Shown: piece by piece, positions 25,405-33,051 of the stretch
Position numbering within the stretch: the stretch's first letter is position 1
Layout: the number at the start of each line of letters is the position of its first letter
NCBI GenBank assembly: GCA_041589455.1
Contig: JBFHVQ010000012.1
Span: 1 to 49,389 of the forward strand
From: SZUA-229 sp041589455
Lineage (GTDB): Bacteria > Pseudomonadota > Gammaproteobacteria > SZUA-229
Length of the DNA: 49,389 nucleotides
Direction of reading: 5' to 3'
The notes under the pieces: generated by a model
Told to the model about the DNA's origin: nothing
Database searches by the model: none
The model's input: only the letters and a program-made list of their open reading frames with translations
Position numbers and translations under genes: made by a program

Positions 25405-25863
25405 TTAACGATGCCGTAGATTTCTATTATATTTTTGATGCAATATCCTGCGCTGTTGCGGTGACATATTATTCCAGCGTTGACGAATTTCCTTACGTTT
25501 TTCATCTGGCAATGCGTTAAACCACTCTCTTTTATTACGAAGCTGATGACGCTGTTCGGGTGACAGGTTTCTAAAGTATTGAAGTCGCTTTTTTACCAAC
25601 TGACGTTGTTCCGGACTCATTTTTTTCCAACGCTTCATACGCTGCTTAGCCGTGTCTTTCTGTTGTGGAGTCATTTTTAACCAGCGATCAGCGCCACGCA
25701 TTAGCTGTTGCTGTTTATGCTGATCAAAGTTCTCCCATTCAGATTGAAACTTATTAAGAATCTGCTGCTGCGATTTAGACAATTCATTCCATTGTACAGC
25801 TGCACTGACCTCAAATGCTAAACTTGATAAAAACAAGCAACATAACCTAAGAAGGATTATCAT
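25405..25863 (-). CDS. DUF3106 exported protein
   Basis: 152 residues with a signal peptide (about 1-22, FEVSA-AVQW). The mature part is strongly basic and helical, with repeated units of the type MSPEQRQLVKKRLQYFRNL. These occur four or five times, each starting LS/MTP-xQ-R/K and holding a Trp or Phe. This is DUF3106, of unknown function. It is the last gene of the sigma factor operon. Its ribosome site GGAGG lies inside the end of the preceding gene, so translation is probably coupled. Confidence 0.8.
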   Translation of the reverse strand: MIILLRLCCLFLSSLAFEVSAAVQWNELSKSQQQILNKFQSEWENFDQHKQQQLMRGADRWLKMTPQQKDTAKQRMKRWKKMSPEQRQLVKKRLQYFRNLSPEQRHQLRNKREWFNALPDEKRKEIRQRWNNMSPQQRRILHQKYNRNLRHR

Positions 25864-25864
25864 A

Positions 25865-26083
25865 TTATTCCTCCCCTTTAATTTTTGTTATCTGTTCTTG
25901 TTCTTCAGTATCTGAATCAAGTGCTAATTTTAATATTTCCTCATCATTCACATCATATAAACCAAGAAACTCAACAAACTCTTTATCAAGAGCCTCTAGT
26001 TTTTCGTCAGAAAGTGCATAATTACTCAACATCAATACAATCACCATAAATAGAACAATATTAACTTGAACGCATTTCTTCAT
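25865..26083 (-). CDS. Small acidic exported protein of the sigma operon
   Basis: 72 residues from the ATG at 26083; an alternative start at 26116 would give 83. The N-terminus MKKCVQVNIVLFMVIVLMLS is a signal peptide or anchor. The rest is very acidic (DEKLEALDKEFVEFLGLYD, DEEILKLALDSD). I do not recognise a named family. It overlaps the end of the anti-sigma-like gene by 23 bases and abuts DUF3106. Its acidic mature part could pair with the basic DUF3106 protein; that is inference from charge and position. Confidence 0.6.
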   Translation of the reverse strand: MKKCVQVNIVLFMVIVLMLSNYALSDEKLEALDKEFVEFLGLYDVNDEEILKLALDSDTEEQEQITKIKGEE

Positions 26084-26414
26084 GAAGCAACCATTGATAA
26101 AATTCAAGATCCTCATAAAACTCCAGATTATCTTCAGTTGTCAAAATTTCTAATTCTGTGACTTCATACCATTCATTCTTATCATAAGAAGATTGCAAAT
26201 AAGCTGACAACCCGATAACAGTTAAAGCCACTACCGAGAAAGCAGTCGCTAAACTTTTCCGAGAAAACAGCTGTAAATTCCAACTGCTTGAATCTACTTT
26301 ATCAAGTGCCTTTATACGAATACTTAATAATGATTGATCCAGCTGATCCGAAGTCTTATCAACACGCTCATCAAGAACCTGCTTAACTTTTTTAACTAAT
26401 TCATTATTCTCCAT
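26061..26414 (-). CDS. Membrane-anchored anti-sigma-like protein (DUF3619-like)
   Basis: 117 residues from the ATG at 26414, chosen because AGAGGTGG is 6 bases upstream, inside the end of the sigma gene. A cytoplasmic helical N-terminal part (about 1-50) precedes one membrane helix (about 58-76, LATAFSVVALTVIGLSAYL). A short acidic periplasmic tail follows (LEFYEDLEFYQWL). Size, topology and place right after an ECF sigma gene match DUF3619-type proteins, presumed anti-sigma factors. No zinc-binding HxxxCxxC motif is present. The start overlaps the sigma gene by 11 bases. Confidence 0.7.
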   Translation of the reverse strand: MENNELVKKVKQVLDERVDKTSDQLDQSLLSIRIKALDKVDSSSWNLQLFSRKSLATAFSVVALTVIGLSAYLQSSYDKNEWYEVTELEILTTEDNLEFYEDLEFYQWLLHEEMRSS

Positions 26415-26949
26415 CACATGCCACCTCTAACTGCTTCAGGTTTTGTCGCAATGAGTCCAATGCTCTTGAATAATGCGTCTTAACACTACCTTCAGATATC
26501 TGCAGTGCATCTGCAGTCTGTTTAACACTCAAGCCTTGCCAGGCTCTTAGCAAAAAAGCCTGTTGCTGCCTTAAGGGTAATTTTGATAATGCCTTTTCAA
26601 TTGACTTTGAAATTTGTTCACTTTGCAGCACATTTGCGGGTTGCAAATTCACTTCATCCTCATACAATTCAACTTCATGCAAAGGCGAATCATTTGTTTG
26701 CCAGAAAAAAATCCTGTTCTTCAGTGCATGCAGTCGATACCAGTCGCGAATTTTATTTTGCAATATACGATGAAACAAAGCAGGCCATTCATCCACTGAT
26801 TTATTCGCATAATACTTAGCCAGTGCATACATAGCTTCCTGAAGTATATCCAGTGCATCTTCATGTCTTGAGGTTGCTATATAAGCCATTCGATATGCTC
26901 GCTTTTCTACACTGGCTAAGAACTGATTAATGGCGGTTCTATTTTTCAG
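26404..26949 (-). CDS. ECF-type RNA polymerase sigma factor with non-ATG start
   Basis: Region 2 is LASVEKRAYRMAYIATSRHEDALDILQEAM... written here in parts: the stretch up to MAYIATS is conserved in this sigma group but precedes the first ATG (26889). Region 4 is LPLRQQQAFLLRAWQGLSVK with the helix-turn-helix SEGSVKTHYSRAL. Reading upstream from 26889 the frame is open back to a TAA just before 26961. The only ribosome site, AGAAGAGG (26955-26962), sits 5 bases before CTG (26947-26949) and 2 before ATT (26950-26952). I therefore propose CTG, giving 181 residues; ATT is the alternative. A start at 26889 would lose about 20 residues of region 2. Confidence 0.8.
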   Translation of the reverse strand: MKNRTAINQFLASVEKRAYRMAYIATSRHEDALDILQEAMYALAKYYANKSVDEWPALFHRILQNKIRDWYRLHALKNRIFFWQTNDSPLHEVELYEDEVNLQPANVLQSEQISKSIEKALSKLPLRQQQAFLLRAWQGLSVKQTADALQISEGSVKTHYSRALDSLRQNLKQLEVACDGE

Positions 26950-26973
26950 AATAGCCTCTTCTAGAAAACTTAA

Positions 26974-27471
26974 TTAACGATGCGTTCTAATACGATTGAT
27001 CTGTGGGGTTCTATGAGACAATCGTTCCCCACGAATATCAAGTCGACGATTAATGACATCACCACGTACATCCAGACGATGCTCAATCCTGTCACCACGT
27101 GAGTCCAGATATGAAGCAACTCTATCATATCCTTTACTGTCAGCTAACTCTGCACGGCGATCTAAGTGATCATTAATTCTTTCACCTTTATGATCAAGCC
27201 GATGATCAATAATATCACCCTTCTTATCTAAACGAGCCTGTTTATAATTTGCCCAGTCACCGTAACTATGGATATCATGTTTGTACTGCTGCTTAATCTG
27301 ATTTCGGTGTTTAAGCTGTTTTTCTTCCCTGTTCATCACATTTTCTGAAGCCTGAGACGGCGATTGTGTTAAATAATCACTTTCACTGATGACTTCTGTA
27401 TTATCAGCGACAGCGACAGTACTCGAGAATAAGGCAGCAAAACCCAGCAAGATTGACTTCTTTTGTATCAT
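26974..27471 (-). CDS. Exported 11-residue-repeat protein leading the sigma operon
   Basis: 165 residues with a signal peptide (about 1-22, VAVA-DNTE). The mature N-terminal part is polar and basic. Residues 81-154 consist of LDxxGxxIxxR units: 81-91, 92-102, a diverged stretch 103-121, then 122-132, 133-143 and 144-154. An 11-residue period fits an amphipathic helix or coiled coil with three turns per repeat, one face Leu/Ile and the other charged Arg/Asp. I know similar repeats in uncharacterised proteobacterial secreted proteins, without a function. The sigma start lies 24 bases downstream, so co-transcription is likely. Confidence 0.65.
   Translation of the reverse strand: MIQKKSILLGFAALFSSTVAVADNTEVISESDYLTQSPSQASENVMNREEKQLKHRNQIKQQYKHDIHSYGDWANYKQARLDKKGDIIDHRLDHKGERINDHLDRRAELADSKGYDRVASYLDSRGDRIEHRLDVRGDVINRRLDIRGERLSHRTPQINRIRTHR
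27010..27231 (-). repeat. DNA coding for the 11-residue repeats
   Basis: Codes for residues 81-154 of the preceding protein: five clear LDxxGxxIxxR units with one diverged insert, each 33 bases. The DNA copies differ from each other at many positions, so the duplication is old. Confidence 0.7.
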
Positions 27472-27604
27472 AGTTTTCTCCAGATAGTTAAGTTATATAA
27501 TTAATAACAAAGCTATGGCGAATTGGTTGACATGATTTTTAAAAAACTTTGATTTTATTTAATGTCTAGTTACTATCCCTGTAGCAACCAAACCTGGCAC
27601 AACT

Positions 27605-28291
27605 ATGGCAATTGAAACCACCCACCCATTTCATCAAAGCTGGTATCAGCATTTACAGAAAGAGCTAGATAAAGACTATATGCAACAGCTAAAAGGCTTT
27701 TTGGCTGCTGAAAAAGCATCAGGTAAAGTTATCTTTCCTCACTCTAGCCTATGGTTTAATGCTCTTAATAGCACACCTCTTACCGATGTAAGAGTCGTGA
27801 TACTTGGCCAGGACCCCTACCCCACACCGGGACATGCCCATGGGCTGTGTTTTTCAGTAGAACCCGATGTTCGCCCTGTCCCCAAGTCCCTGATCAATAT
27901 ATACAAGGAACTGGAATCAGACCTCGGTATACAGAATAGCCATGGAAACCTGCAGAACTGGGCTGACCAGGGCATATTATTACTAAACAGCGTATTAACG
28001 GTAGAAAGCGGACTGGCCAATTCACATCAGGGTAAAGGCTGGGAGACCTTTACGGATCAGATTATTTCACTGGTCAATCAACAATCAAGACCCATTGCTT
28101 TTATCCTATGGGGCGCATATGCACAGAAAAAAGGCGCCTTTATCGATGAGCAGAAGCACCTGGTGATACGCTCACCACATCCATCACCATTATCAGCTTA
28201 CCGTGGTTTCTTCGGTAGTAAGCCGTTTTCTAGAATCAATAGATTCCTCAAGCAGCAAGGATTTCCTGAGATCAACTGGTCAGTTTATTAA
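27605..28291 (+). CDS. ung: Uracil-DNA glycosylase
   Basis: Removes uracil from DNA to start base excision repair. 228 residues, usual family length. The water-activating loop is GQDPYPTPGHAHGLCFS with catalytic Asp, LLLNSVLTVE is the strand with the uracil-binding Asn, and the DNA-intercalating loop is HPSPLSAYRGF with catalytic His. All residues are intact. It stands alone, divergent from the sigma operon. Confidence 0.97.
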   Translation: MAIETTHPFHQSWYQHLQKELDKDYMQQLKGFLAAEKASGKVIFPHSSLWFNALNSTPLTDVRVVILGQDPYPTPGHAHGLCFSVEPDVRPVPKSLINIYKELESDLGIQNSHGNLQNWADQGILLLNSVLTVESGLANSHQGKGWETFTDQIISLVNQQSRPIAFILWGAYAQKKGAFIDEQKHLVIRSPHPSPLSAYRGFFGSKPFSRINRFLKQQGFPEINWSVY

Positions 28292-28593
28292 TCAAAACTT
28301 CAGCACATATGATGCCGACTTCATATCAAGAATAAGCCCGTGAATTTACAGGATTTTTATATGCCGCTTTTCACCTCATGATGAGCTGTTTTTTATTGGC
28401 TATTTTTAGTATAATCCGCGCCTTCGTTGAAACAGATTAAACGTATTCTGTTACAGGCCCAGGTCTGATCTGCATTTTTAACTTGAACAAGTTGTAATAA
28501 CTTGTTGATTTATATGCAATAACAGGATGCCCTGATGGGTCAATAATGACACCATTCAGGAAAACTATTATTTAACTTTTTAAGAGTAAGAAC
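28292..28593. other. Intergenic region and leader before fusA2
   Basis: No gene seen. It contains the candidate fusA2 promoter (28387-28415) and a leader of about 170 bases with a small AACTTG/CAAGTT inverted repeat near 28481-28495. Confidence 0.55.
28387..28415 (+). promoter_or_regulatory. Candidate growth-rate-regulated promoter of fusA2
   Basis: A perfect TATAAT (28410-28415) is followed by the GC-rich discriminator CCGCGCC, as at stringently controlled rRNA and translation-factor promoters. The -35 (TGTTTT, 28387-28392) is weak. Confidence 0.5.
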
Positions 28594-30675
28594 ATGACAG
28601 ATCTATCTCGTTACAGAAATATCGGCATTTTCGCCCACGTGGATGCAGGTAAAACCACTACCACTGAGCGAATTCTGAAGCTGACTGGTAAAATTCACAA
28701 AATTGGTGAAGTGCACGATGGTGCGGCGACTACTGACTTCATGGAGCAGGAAGCAGAGCGTGGTATTACTATCCAGTCTGCTGCGACTACCTGTTTCTGG
28801 GATGATCACCAGTTCAATATCATCGACACACCGGGTCACGTTGACTTCACAATCGAAGTTTATCGCTCACTGAAGGTACTGGACGGCGGCGTAGGTGTAT
28901 TCTGTGCCTCTGGTGGTGTTGAGCCTCAGTCAGAGACTAACTGGCGCTATGCGAACGAATCAGAAGTTGCACGTGTCATCTTTGTAAACAAGATGGACCG
29001 TATCGGTGCAGACTTCTACCGTGTTGTTAAGCAAATCGAAGACGTTCTGGGTGCTAACCCTCTGGTTATGGTTCTACCAATCGGCGCTGAAGATAGCCTG
29101 AAAGGTGTAGTAGACCTGCTGACTCGTAAAGCATGGGTATGGGATGAGTCTGGCGACCCAATGAACTACACATTAGAAGACGTTCCAGCCGATATGGTTG
29201 ACCAGGTTGAAGAATGGCGTGAAAAGCTGATCGAAACAGCTGTAGAACAGGACGATGACCTGATGGAAGCTTACCTGGAAGGTGAAGAACCATCTCTGGA
29301 AGACATCAAGCGTTGCATCCGTAAAGGCACTATTAACCTGGACTTCTTCCCAACATATACCGGTTCTGCATTTAAGAACAAAGGTGTTCAGAATGTACTG
29401 AATGCTGTTGTTGATTACCTGCCTAGCCCGACTGAAGTTAAGCCACAACCTGAAGTGGATATGGAAGGTGAAGAGACAGGCGAGTTTGCTATCGTTGATG
29501 CAAGCAAGCCTGTACGTGCATTAGCATTTAAGATTATGGATGACCGTTTTGGCGCCCTGACCTTCGTACGCATCTACTCGGGTACCGTGAAAAAAGGTGA
29601 CACACTGGTTAATACCTTCACTGGAAAAACAGAACGTATCGGCCGTATGGTTATGATGCACGCAGATGAGCGTGAAGAAATTGATAGCTGTCAGGCAGGT
29701 GACATTGTTGCATTCGTTGGTCTGAAGAATGTACAGACAGGTCATACACTGGCTGATAAAGACAACCCAGCAACACTAGAACCTATGGTATTCCCAGAAC
29801 CTGTAATCTCGATTGCAGTTGCACCAAAAGATAAAGGTGGTTCTGAGAAGATGGGCATTGCAATCTCCAAGATGGTTGCTGAAGATCCATCATTCCAGGT
29901 TGAAACAGATGAAGATTCTGGTGAAACGATTCTTAAGGGCATGGGTGAATTACACCTCGATATTAAAATCGACATCCTTAAGCGAACTCACGGTGTAGAC
30001 GTAACGGTTGGTAAGCCACAGGTAGCCTACCGTGAAACCATTACTCAGAAAGTTGAAGACAGTTACACTCACAAGAAGCAGTCTGGTGGTTCTGGTCAGT
30101 TCGGTAAGATCGACTACATCATCGAGCCAGGTGAGCCAAATTCAGGTTTTGAATTCGAATCAAAGGTTACCGGTGGTAACGTTCCTCGCGAATACTGGCC
30201 TGCTGTAGAAAAAGGCTTCATTAGTATGCTGGGTCAAGGCGTACTTGCGGGCTACCCACTGCTTGACGTTAAGGTAACCCTAATGGATGGTGCTTTCCAC
30301 GCGGTTGACTCCTCGGCTGTTGCTTTCGAAATCGCCGCCAAAGGTGCTTACCGTCAGTCGATTCCAAAAGCGGGACCTCAGCTGATTGAGCCGATCATGA
30401 AAGTTGACGTATTCACTCCAGAAGATCATGTAGGTGATGTTATTGGTGACCTGAACCGTCGTCGTGCAATGATCCAGGGTCAGGAAGCGGGTCCTACAGG
30501 TGTTCGCATCAAGGCAGACGCACCACTAAGCGAAATGTTCGGTTATATTGGTGACCTGCGTACAATGACTTCTGGTCGTGGCCAGTTCTCTATGGAGTTC
30601 TCACACTACCTGCCATGCCCTAATAGCGTTGCAGAAGAAGTTATCAAGGAAGCTAAAGAGCGTAAAGAAGCTTAA
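28594..30675 (+). CDS. fusA2: Elongation factor G, second paralogue (FusA2 type)
   Basis: GTPase that translocates tRNA and mRNA on the ribosome; 693 residues with the full five-domain order. G motifs: AHVDAGKTT, RGITI, DTPGH, NKMD. The wording LSRYRNIGIFAHVDAG, FCASGGVEPQSETNWRYA and DFYRVVKQIEDVLG matches the FusA2 group of Vibrio, Shewanella and Pseudomonas rather than the str-operon fusA, and no rpsL, rpsG or tuf is adjacent. The main gene is presumably elsewhere. A long hairpin follows. Confidence 0.9.
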   Translation: MTDLSRYRNIGIFAHVDAGKTTTTERILKLTGKIHKIGEVHDGAATTDFMEQEAERGITIQSAATTCFWDDHQFNIIDTPGHVDFTIEVYRSLKVLDGGVGVFCASGGVEPQSETNWRYANESEVARVIFVNKMDRIGADFYRVVKQIEDVLGANPLVMVLPIGAEDSLKGVVDLLTRKAWVWDESGDPMNYTLEDVPADMVDQVEEWREKLIETAVEQDDDLMEAYLEGEEPSLEDIKRCIRKGTINLDFFPTYTGSAFKNKGVQNVLNAVVDYLPSPTEVKPQPEVDMEGEETGEFAIVDASKPVRALAFKIMDDRFGALTFVRIYSGTVKKGDTLVNTFTGKTERIGRMVMMHADEREEIDSCQAGDIVAFVGLKNVQTGHTLADKDNPATLEPMVFPEPVISIAVAPKDKGGSEKMGIAISKMVAEDPSFQVETDEDSGETILKGMGELHLDIKIDILKRTHGVDVTVGKPQVAYRETITQKVEDSYTHKKQSGGSGQFGKIDYIIEPGEPNSGFEFESKVTGGNVPREYWPAVEKGFISMLGQGVLAGYPLLDVKVTLMDGAFHAVDSSAVAFEIAAKGAYRQSIPKAGPQLIEPIMKVDVFTPEDHVGDVIGDLNRRRAMIQGQEAGPTGVRIKADAPLSEMFGYIGDLRTMTSGRGQFSMEFSHYLPCPNSVAEEVIKEAKERKEA

Positions 30676-30697
30676 TCACAACTTTATCTCTTTATTT

Positions 30698-30733
30698 AAC
30701 GAGGCCAGTCATAGAAATATGACTGGCCTCGTT
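30698..30733 (+). terminator. Long hairpin with GAAA loop after fusA2
   Basis: A perfect 16-base-pair stem (30698-30713 with 30718-30733) capped by the GNRA tetraloop GAAA. No T-run follows, so it may protect the mRNA 3' end or work as a weak terminator. Confidence 0.7.
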
Positions 30734-30906
30734 GCATTATGAGCAGTATAAAAATTAAAGCCCTCATAACCACAAATTATCAACACTGAATAGCAATCAA
30801 ATAATACTATTAGCAGCCTCTTGTAAATACACCTAAAGCCTTCTATACCTTATAAATAAGCACTTCCCCCATCGGATCTCACGATGCATAGTAACAGGAG
30901 ATCATC

Positions 30907-31128
30907 ATGCATATTCGAGTCACAACTGACCCCGTCACCCTGAAAGATGTTCACGACCTTTCCAACCATCCCTGTCATTACGAAGGCGATGGAGAAAATG
31001 GCCTTGAGATTTATTTTGAAAATGAAGCCAACATGCAACAATTTATTAACTGGGAAAAAGAACAGGACCAGGATCATCAAATTGCGCTGCAAGGCAACAA
31101 CAGCGACAACTATGTTGCTGAAGGCTGA
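30907..31128 (+). CDS. Small conserved-looking protein of unknown function
   Basis: 73 residues, acidic, no signal or membrane segment. A strong AGGAG lies 8 bases before the ATG, supporting translation. It may form a small alpha/beta fold (MHIRVTTDP, then GLEIYFENEANMQQFINW) with an acidic, Gln/Asn-rich tail. I do not recognise the family. The next gene starts 23 bases downstream, so they form a two-gene unit. Confidence 0.6.
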   Translation: MHIRVTTDPVTLKDVHDLSNHPCHYEGDGENGLEIYFENEANMQQFINWEKEQDQDHQIALQGNNSDNYVAEG

Positions 31129-31151
31129 TTAACAAAACATAGGATCACATT

Positions 31152-31658
31152 ATGTTCCGACGATTACACTTTTTATTGCCTAATGCAAAGCTCGCACAGA
31201 ATGTTGTAGAAGAATTACTCAAGCTTGGCGTTGCAAGTAAAAACATTCACACTCACGCCAAGGAAAGCTTACCAACCGGCTCTTTGCGACCTGCAACAGA
31301 CAACCAGAAACATGATAGAGCCAAACGCCTCGAAAAATTATTCTGGAATAGCAATCTTGCGATGTTTTTTATTCTGTTATTTCTGATGATAGTTTCTCTG
31401 GCTAACAGCTACTTTTTACTGGCCATAGGCTGTCTCGCAGTAATGACTGTTAATTTTGCAATCGGTAATTTTTTTGCAGCACACATTCCCCACATCCATA
31501 TGGACGAATTCAAACATGCATTAAGTCATAATGAATTATTACTTATGGTCGATGTAAAGGATGATCAGGTCTATGAAATAGAAAAAACCATACATCGCCA
31601 TCATCCTGCGGCGGTTGAGGGTGGAAGCAGCTGGACACTTAAAAGTATTGACATTTAA
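31152..31658 (+). CDS. Two-helix membrane protein of unknown function
   Basis: 168 residues. An N-terminal soluble part (about 1-60; RLHFLLPNAKLAQNVVEELL and LGVASKNIHTHA) reads like a small ferredoxin-like sensor fold. Two membrane helices (about 68-88 and 90-110) follow, then a second soluble domain (LLLMVDVKDDQVYEIEKTI), again ferredoxin-like with a His-rich HRHHP. The layout recalls general-stress-type membrane proteins that fine-tune by dosage, but I cannot name a family. AGGA 7-8 bases upstream supports the start. It is probably co-transcribed with the 73-residue protein. Confidence 0.6.
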   Translation: MFRRLHFLLPNAKLAQNVVEELLKLGVASKNIHTHAKESLPTGSLRPATDNQKHDRAKRLEKLFWNSNLAMFFILLFLMIVSLANSYFLLAIGCLAVMTVNFAIGNFFAAHIPHIHMDEFKHALSHNELLLMVDVKDDQVYEIEKTIHRHHPAAVEGGSSWTLKSIDI

Positions 31659-31689
31659 AAACAGCTCTTTAATCGGTATTACAAAATAG

Positions 31690-31712
31690 AAGGCAGCCTG
31701 TGAGGCTGCCTT
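31690..31712. terminator. Hairpin between the membrane-protein gene and ispD
   Basis: A 10-base-pair stem (31690-31699 with 31703-31712), 3-base loop, and no real T-run. It lies between convergent genes. Confidence 0.6.
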
Positions 31713-31782
31713 ATAATTAATACAATCCAATAACATTACAACATAAAGAATTTACTTACCGAGAACTGAGTTCGAAGAATAA

Positions 31783-32505
31783 TCAGTTATTCTGCTGCTG
31801 TAGATACAGATGCGCTAACTTGAGATCAAAGGAACGTGTTATTTTAATATTATCTTCGTGTGCATCAATTAACTTAGGCCGATAGCCCTCAAGTTCCATA
31901 GCAGAAGCATCGTCGGTAATGGCACGTCCTTTCTCTTGTGCTGTTTGCAAAGCATTGGCCAATAAATCAAGGCGAAACATCTGTGGAGTTAGAGCATGCC
32001 AGAGATTATCTCGCTCAACTGTATGATCAACGCATTGATGCTCATCTCCACGTTTCATCGTATCCCTGACAGATAACGACAACAAACCTCCCTGGATATC
32101 ACTAGCTCTATCAATTAACAGTTGAATATCATCAACCCTGACACAGGGTCGCGCTGCATCATGAACGAGCACAAAAACCTCCTCAGGACAATCAACATGT
32201 ATTTCAAGCAAATGCAGTGCATTTAATACTGAGTCACTTCGTTCTTTTCCGCCCTTCGCGACATGAACAGGCTTAGAATGATTATATTTTAGCTGTGGCC
32301 AGTATTCATCGCCTTCACTGATGGATACAATTGCTCCGCTAATTTCAGGTATTGATAATAATCTGTCTAAGGTCTGCTCAAGAATGGTTTTACCGTGTAG
32401 TTCCAGGTATTGCTTCGGGCGGTCCGCCTGCATGCGCTTGCCCACACCCGCTGCTGGTATAACTGCCCAATATTTAAAAGGCATATCATGCTTATGATCA
32501 ATCAT
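31783..32505 (-). CDS. ispD: 2-C-methyl-D-erythritol 4-phosphate cytidylyltransferase
   Basis: Third step of the MEP isoprenoid pathway, transferring CMP to methylerythritol phosphate. 240 residues. IPAAGVGKRM binds CTP, and KGGKERSDSVLNAL and VLVHDAARPCV carry the catalytic and metal residues. The ATG at 32505 overlaps the ftsB stop by 8 bases; a start at MPFKYW (32484) is possible. ispF, usually next, does not follow: the downstream neighbour is convergent. Confidence 0.95.
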   Translation of the reverse strand: MIDHKHDMPFKYWAVIPAAGVGKRMQADRPKQYLELHGKTILEQTLDRLLSIPEISGAIVSISEGDEYWPQLKYNHSKPVHVAKGGKERSDSVLNALHLLEIHVDCPEEVFVLVHDAARPCVRVDDIQLLIDRASDIQGGLLSLSVRDTMKRGDEHQCVDHTVERDNLWHALTPQMFRLDLLANALQTAQEKGRAITDDASAMELEGYRPKLIDAHEDNIKITRSFDLKLAHLYLQQQNN

Positions 32506-32791
32506 TTGTTTTTACATCTTCGGACTGGATAATCTGGTAGAAGGTTTCATCTTTACGAATCATACCCAACTCACTACGAGCACGTTCTTCTATTGCATCA
32601 AGACCCTGTTTAAGATCTGTCACTTCAGCCTCGAGTGAAGCATTGCGCTCTTCTAGCTGCTGTTTATGCTGTTGACGCTTCTGAACTTCCTGCTCCAGAT
32701 GAAGAACTTCGGGTACACCACCATCACCTACCCACAGTTTATACTGCAGTAGTAGCAATATAATGATGAGCAATGAAATGAGCCACTTCAA
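32498..32791 (-). CDS. ftsB: Cell division protein FtsB
   Basis: 97-residue bitopic inner-membrane protein that joins FtsL and FtsQ in the divisome. One N-terminal membrane helix (about 3-20, LISLLIIILLLLQYKLW) is followed by a periplasmic coiled coil (about 30-70, LEQEVQKRQQHKQQLEERN). A conserved ARSELGMIRKDETFYQ tail follows. It overlaps ispD by 8 bases, the standard arrangement. The promoter must lie in the 130 bases between it and the eno terminator. Confidence 0.94.
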   Translation of the reverse strand: MKWLISLLIIILLLLQYKLWVGDGGVPEVLHLEQEVQKRQQHKQQLEERNASLEAEVTDLKQGLDAIEERARSELGMIRKDETFYQIIQSEDVKTND

Positions 32792-32922
32792 ATGGCGGTC
32801 CCCCTGAAAGCAAAATGCTGCAACTTAAGAGCAGATATCCGCAAATAAACGCTAATTAACGCAAATATTTTCAATAAAGTAAAAGTCTTTATTAAATTAA
32901 TTAATTTTCTAACGCTTAAAAT

Positions 32923-32988
32923 AAAAAAACCTCTGTGAATAATATGTCTCTGCGGCATATAGCTTTAGAACACAGTAATCACAGAGGT
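32923..32988 (-). terminator. eno terminator with a large structured loop
   Basis: On the minus strand, arms 32979-32988 and 32929-32938 form a 10-base-pair stem (ACCTCTGTGA with TCACAGAGGT) followed by a T-run. The 40-base loop holds a second small hairpin (ATATG/CATAT, near 32942-32960). It separates eno from ftsB. Confidence 0.8.
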
Positions 32989-33051
32989 AATTTTGTGCCT
33001 TAATGCGAATTCGCTTTAAGTGAATTCACATGGGCAGATTGTTATTATTGT

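Noticed and set aside
26974..27471. CRISPR or DNA tandem array, suggested by the repeats
   Set aside because: The repeat is in the protein; the DNA units have diverged and have no spacers.
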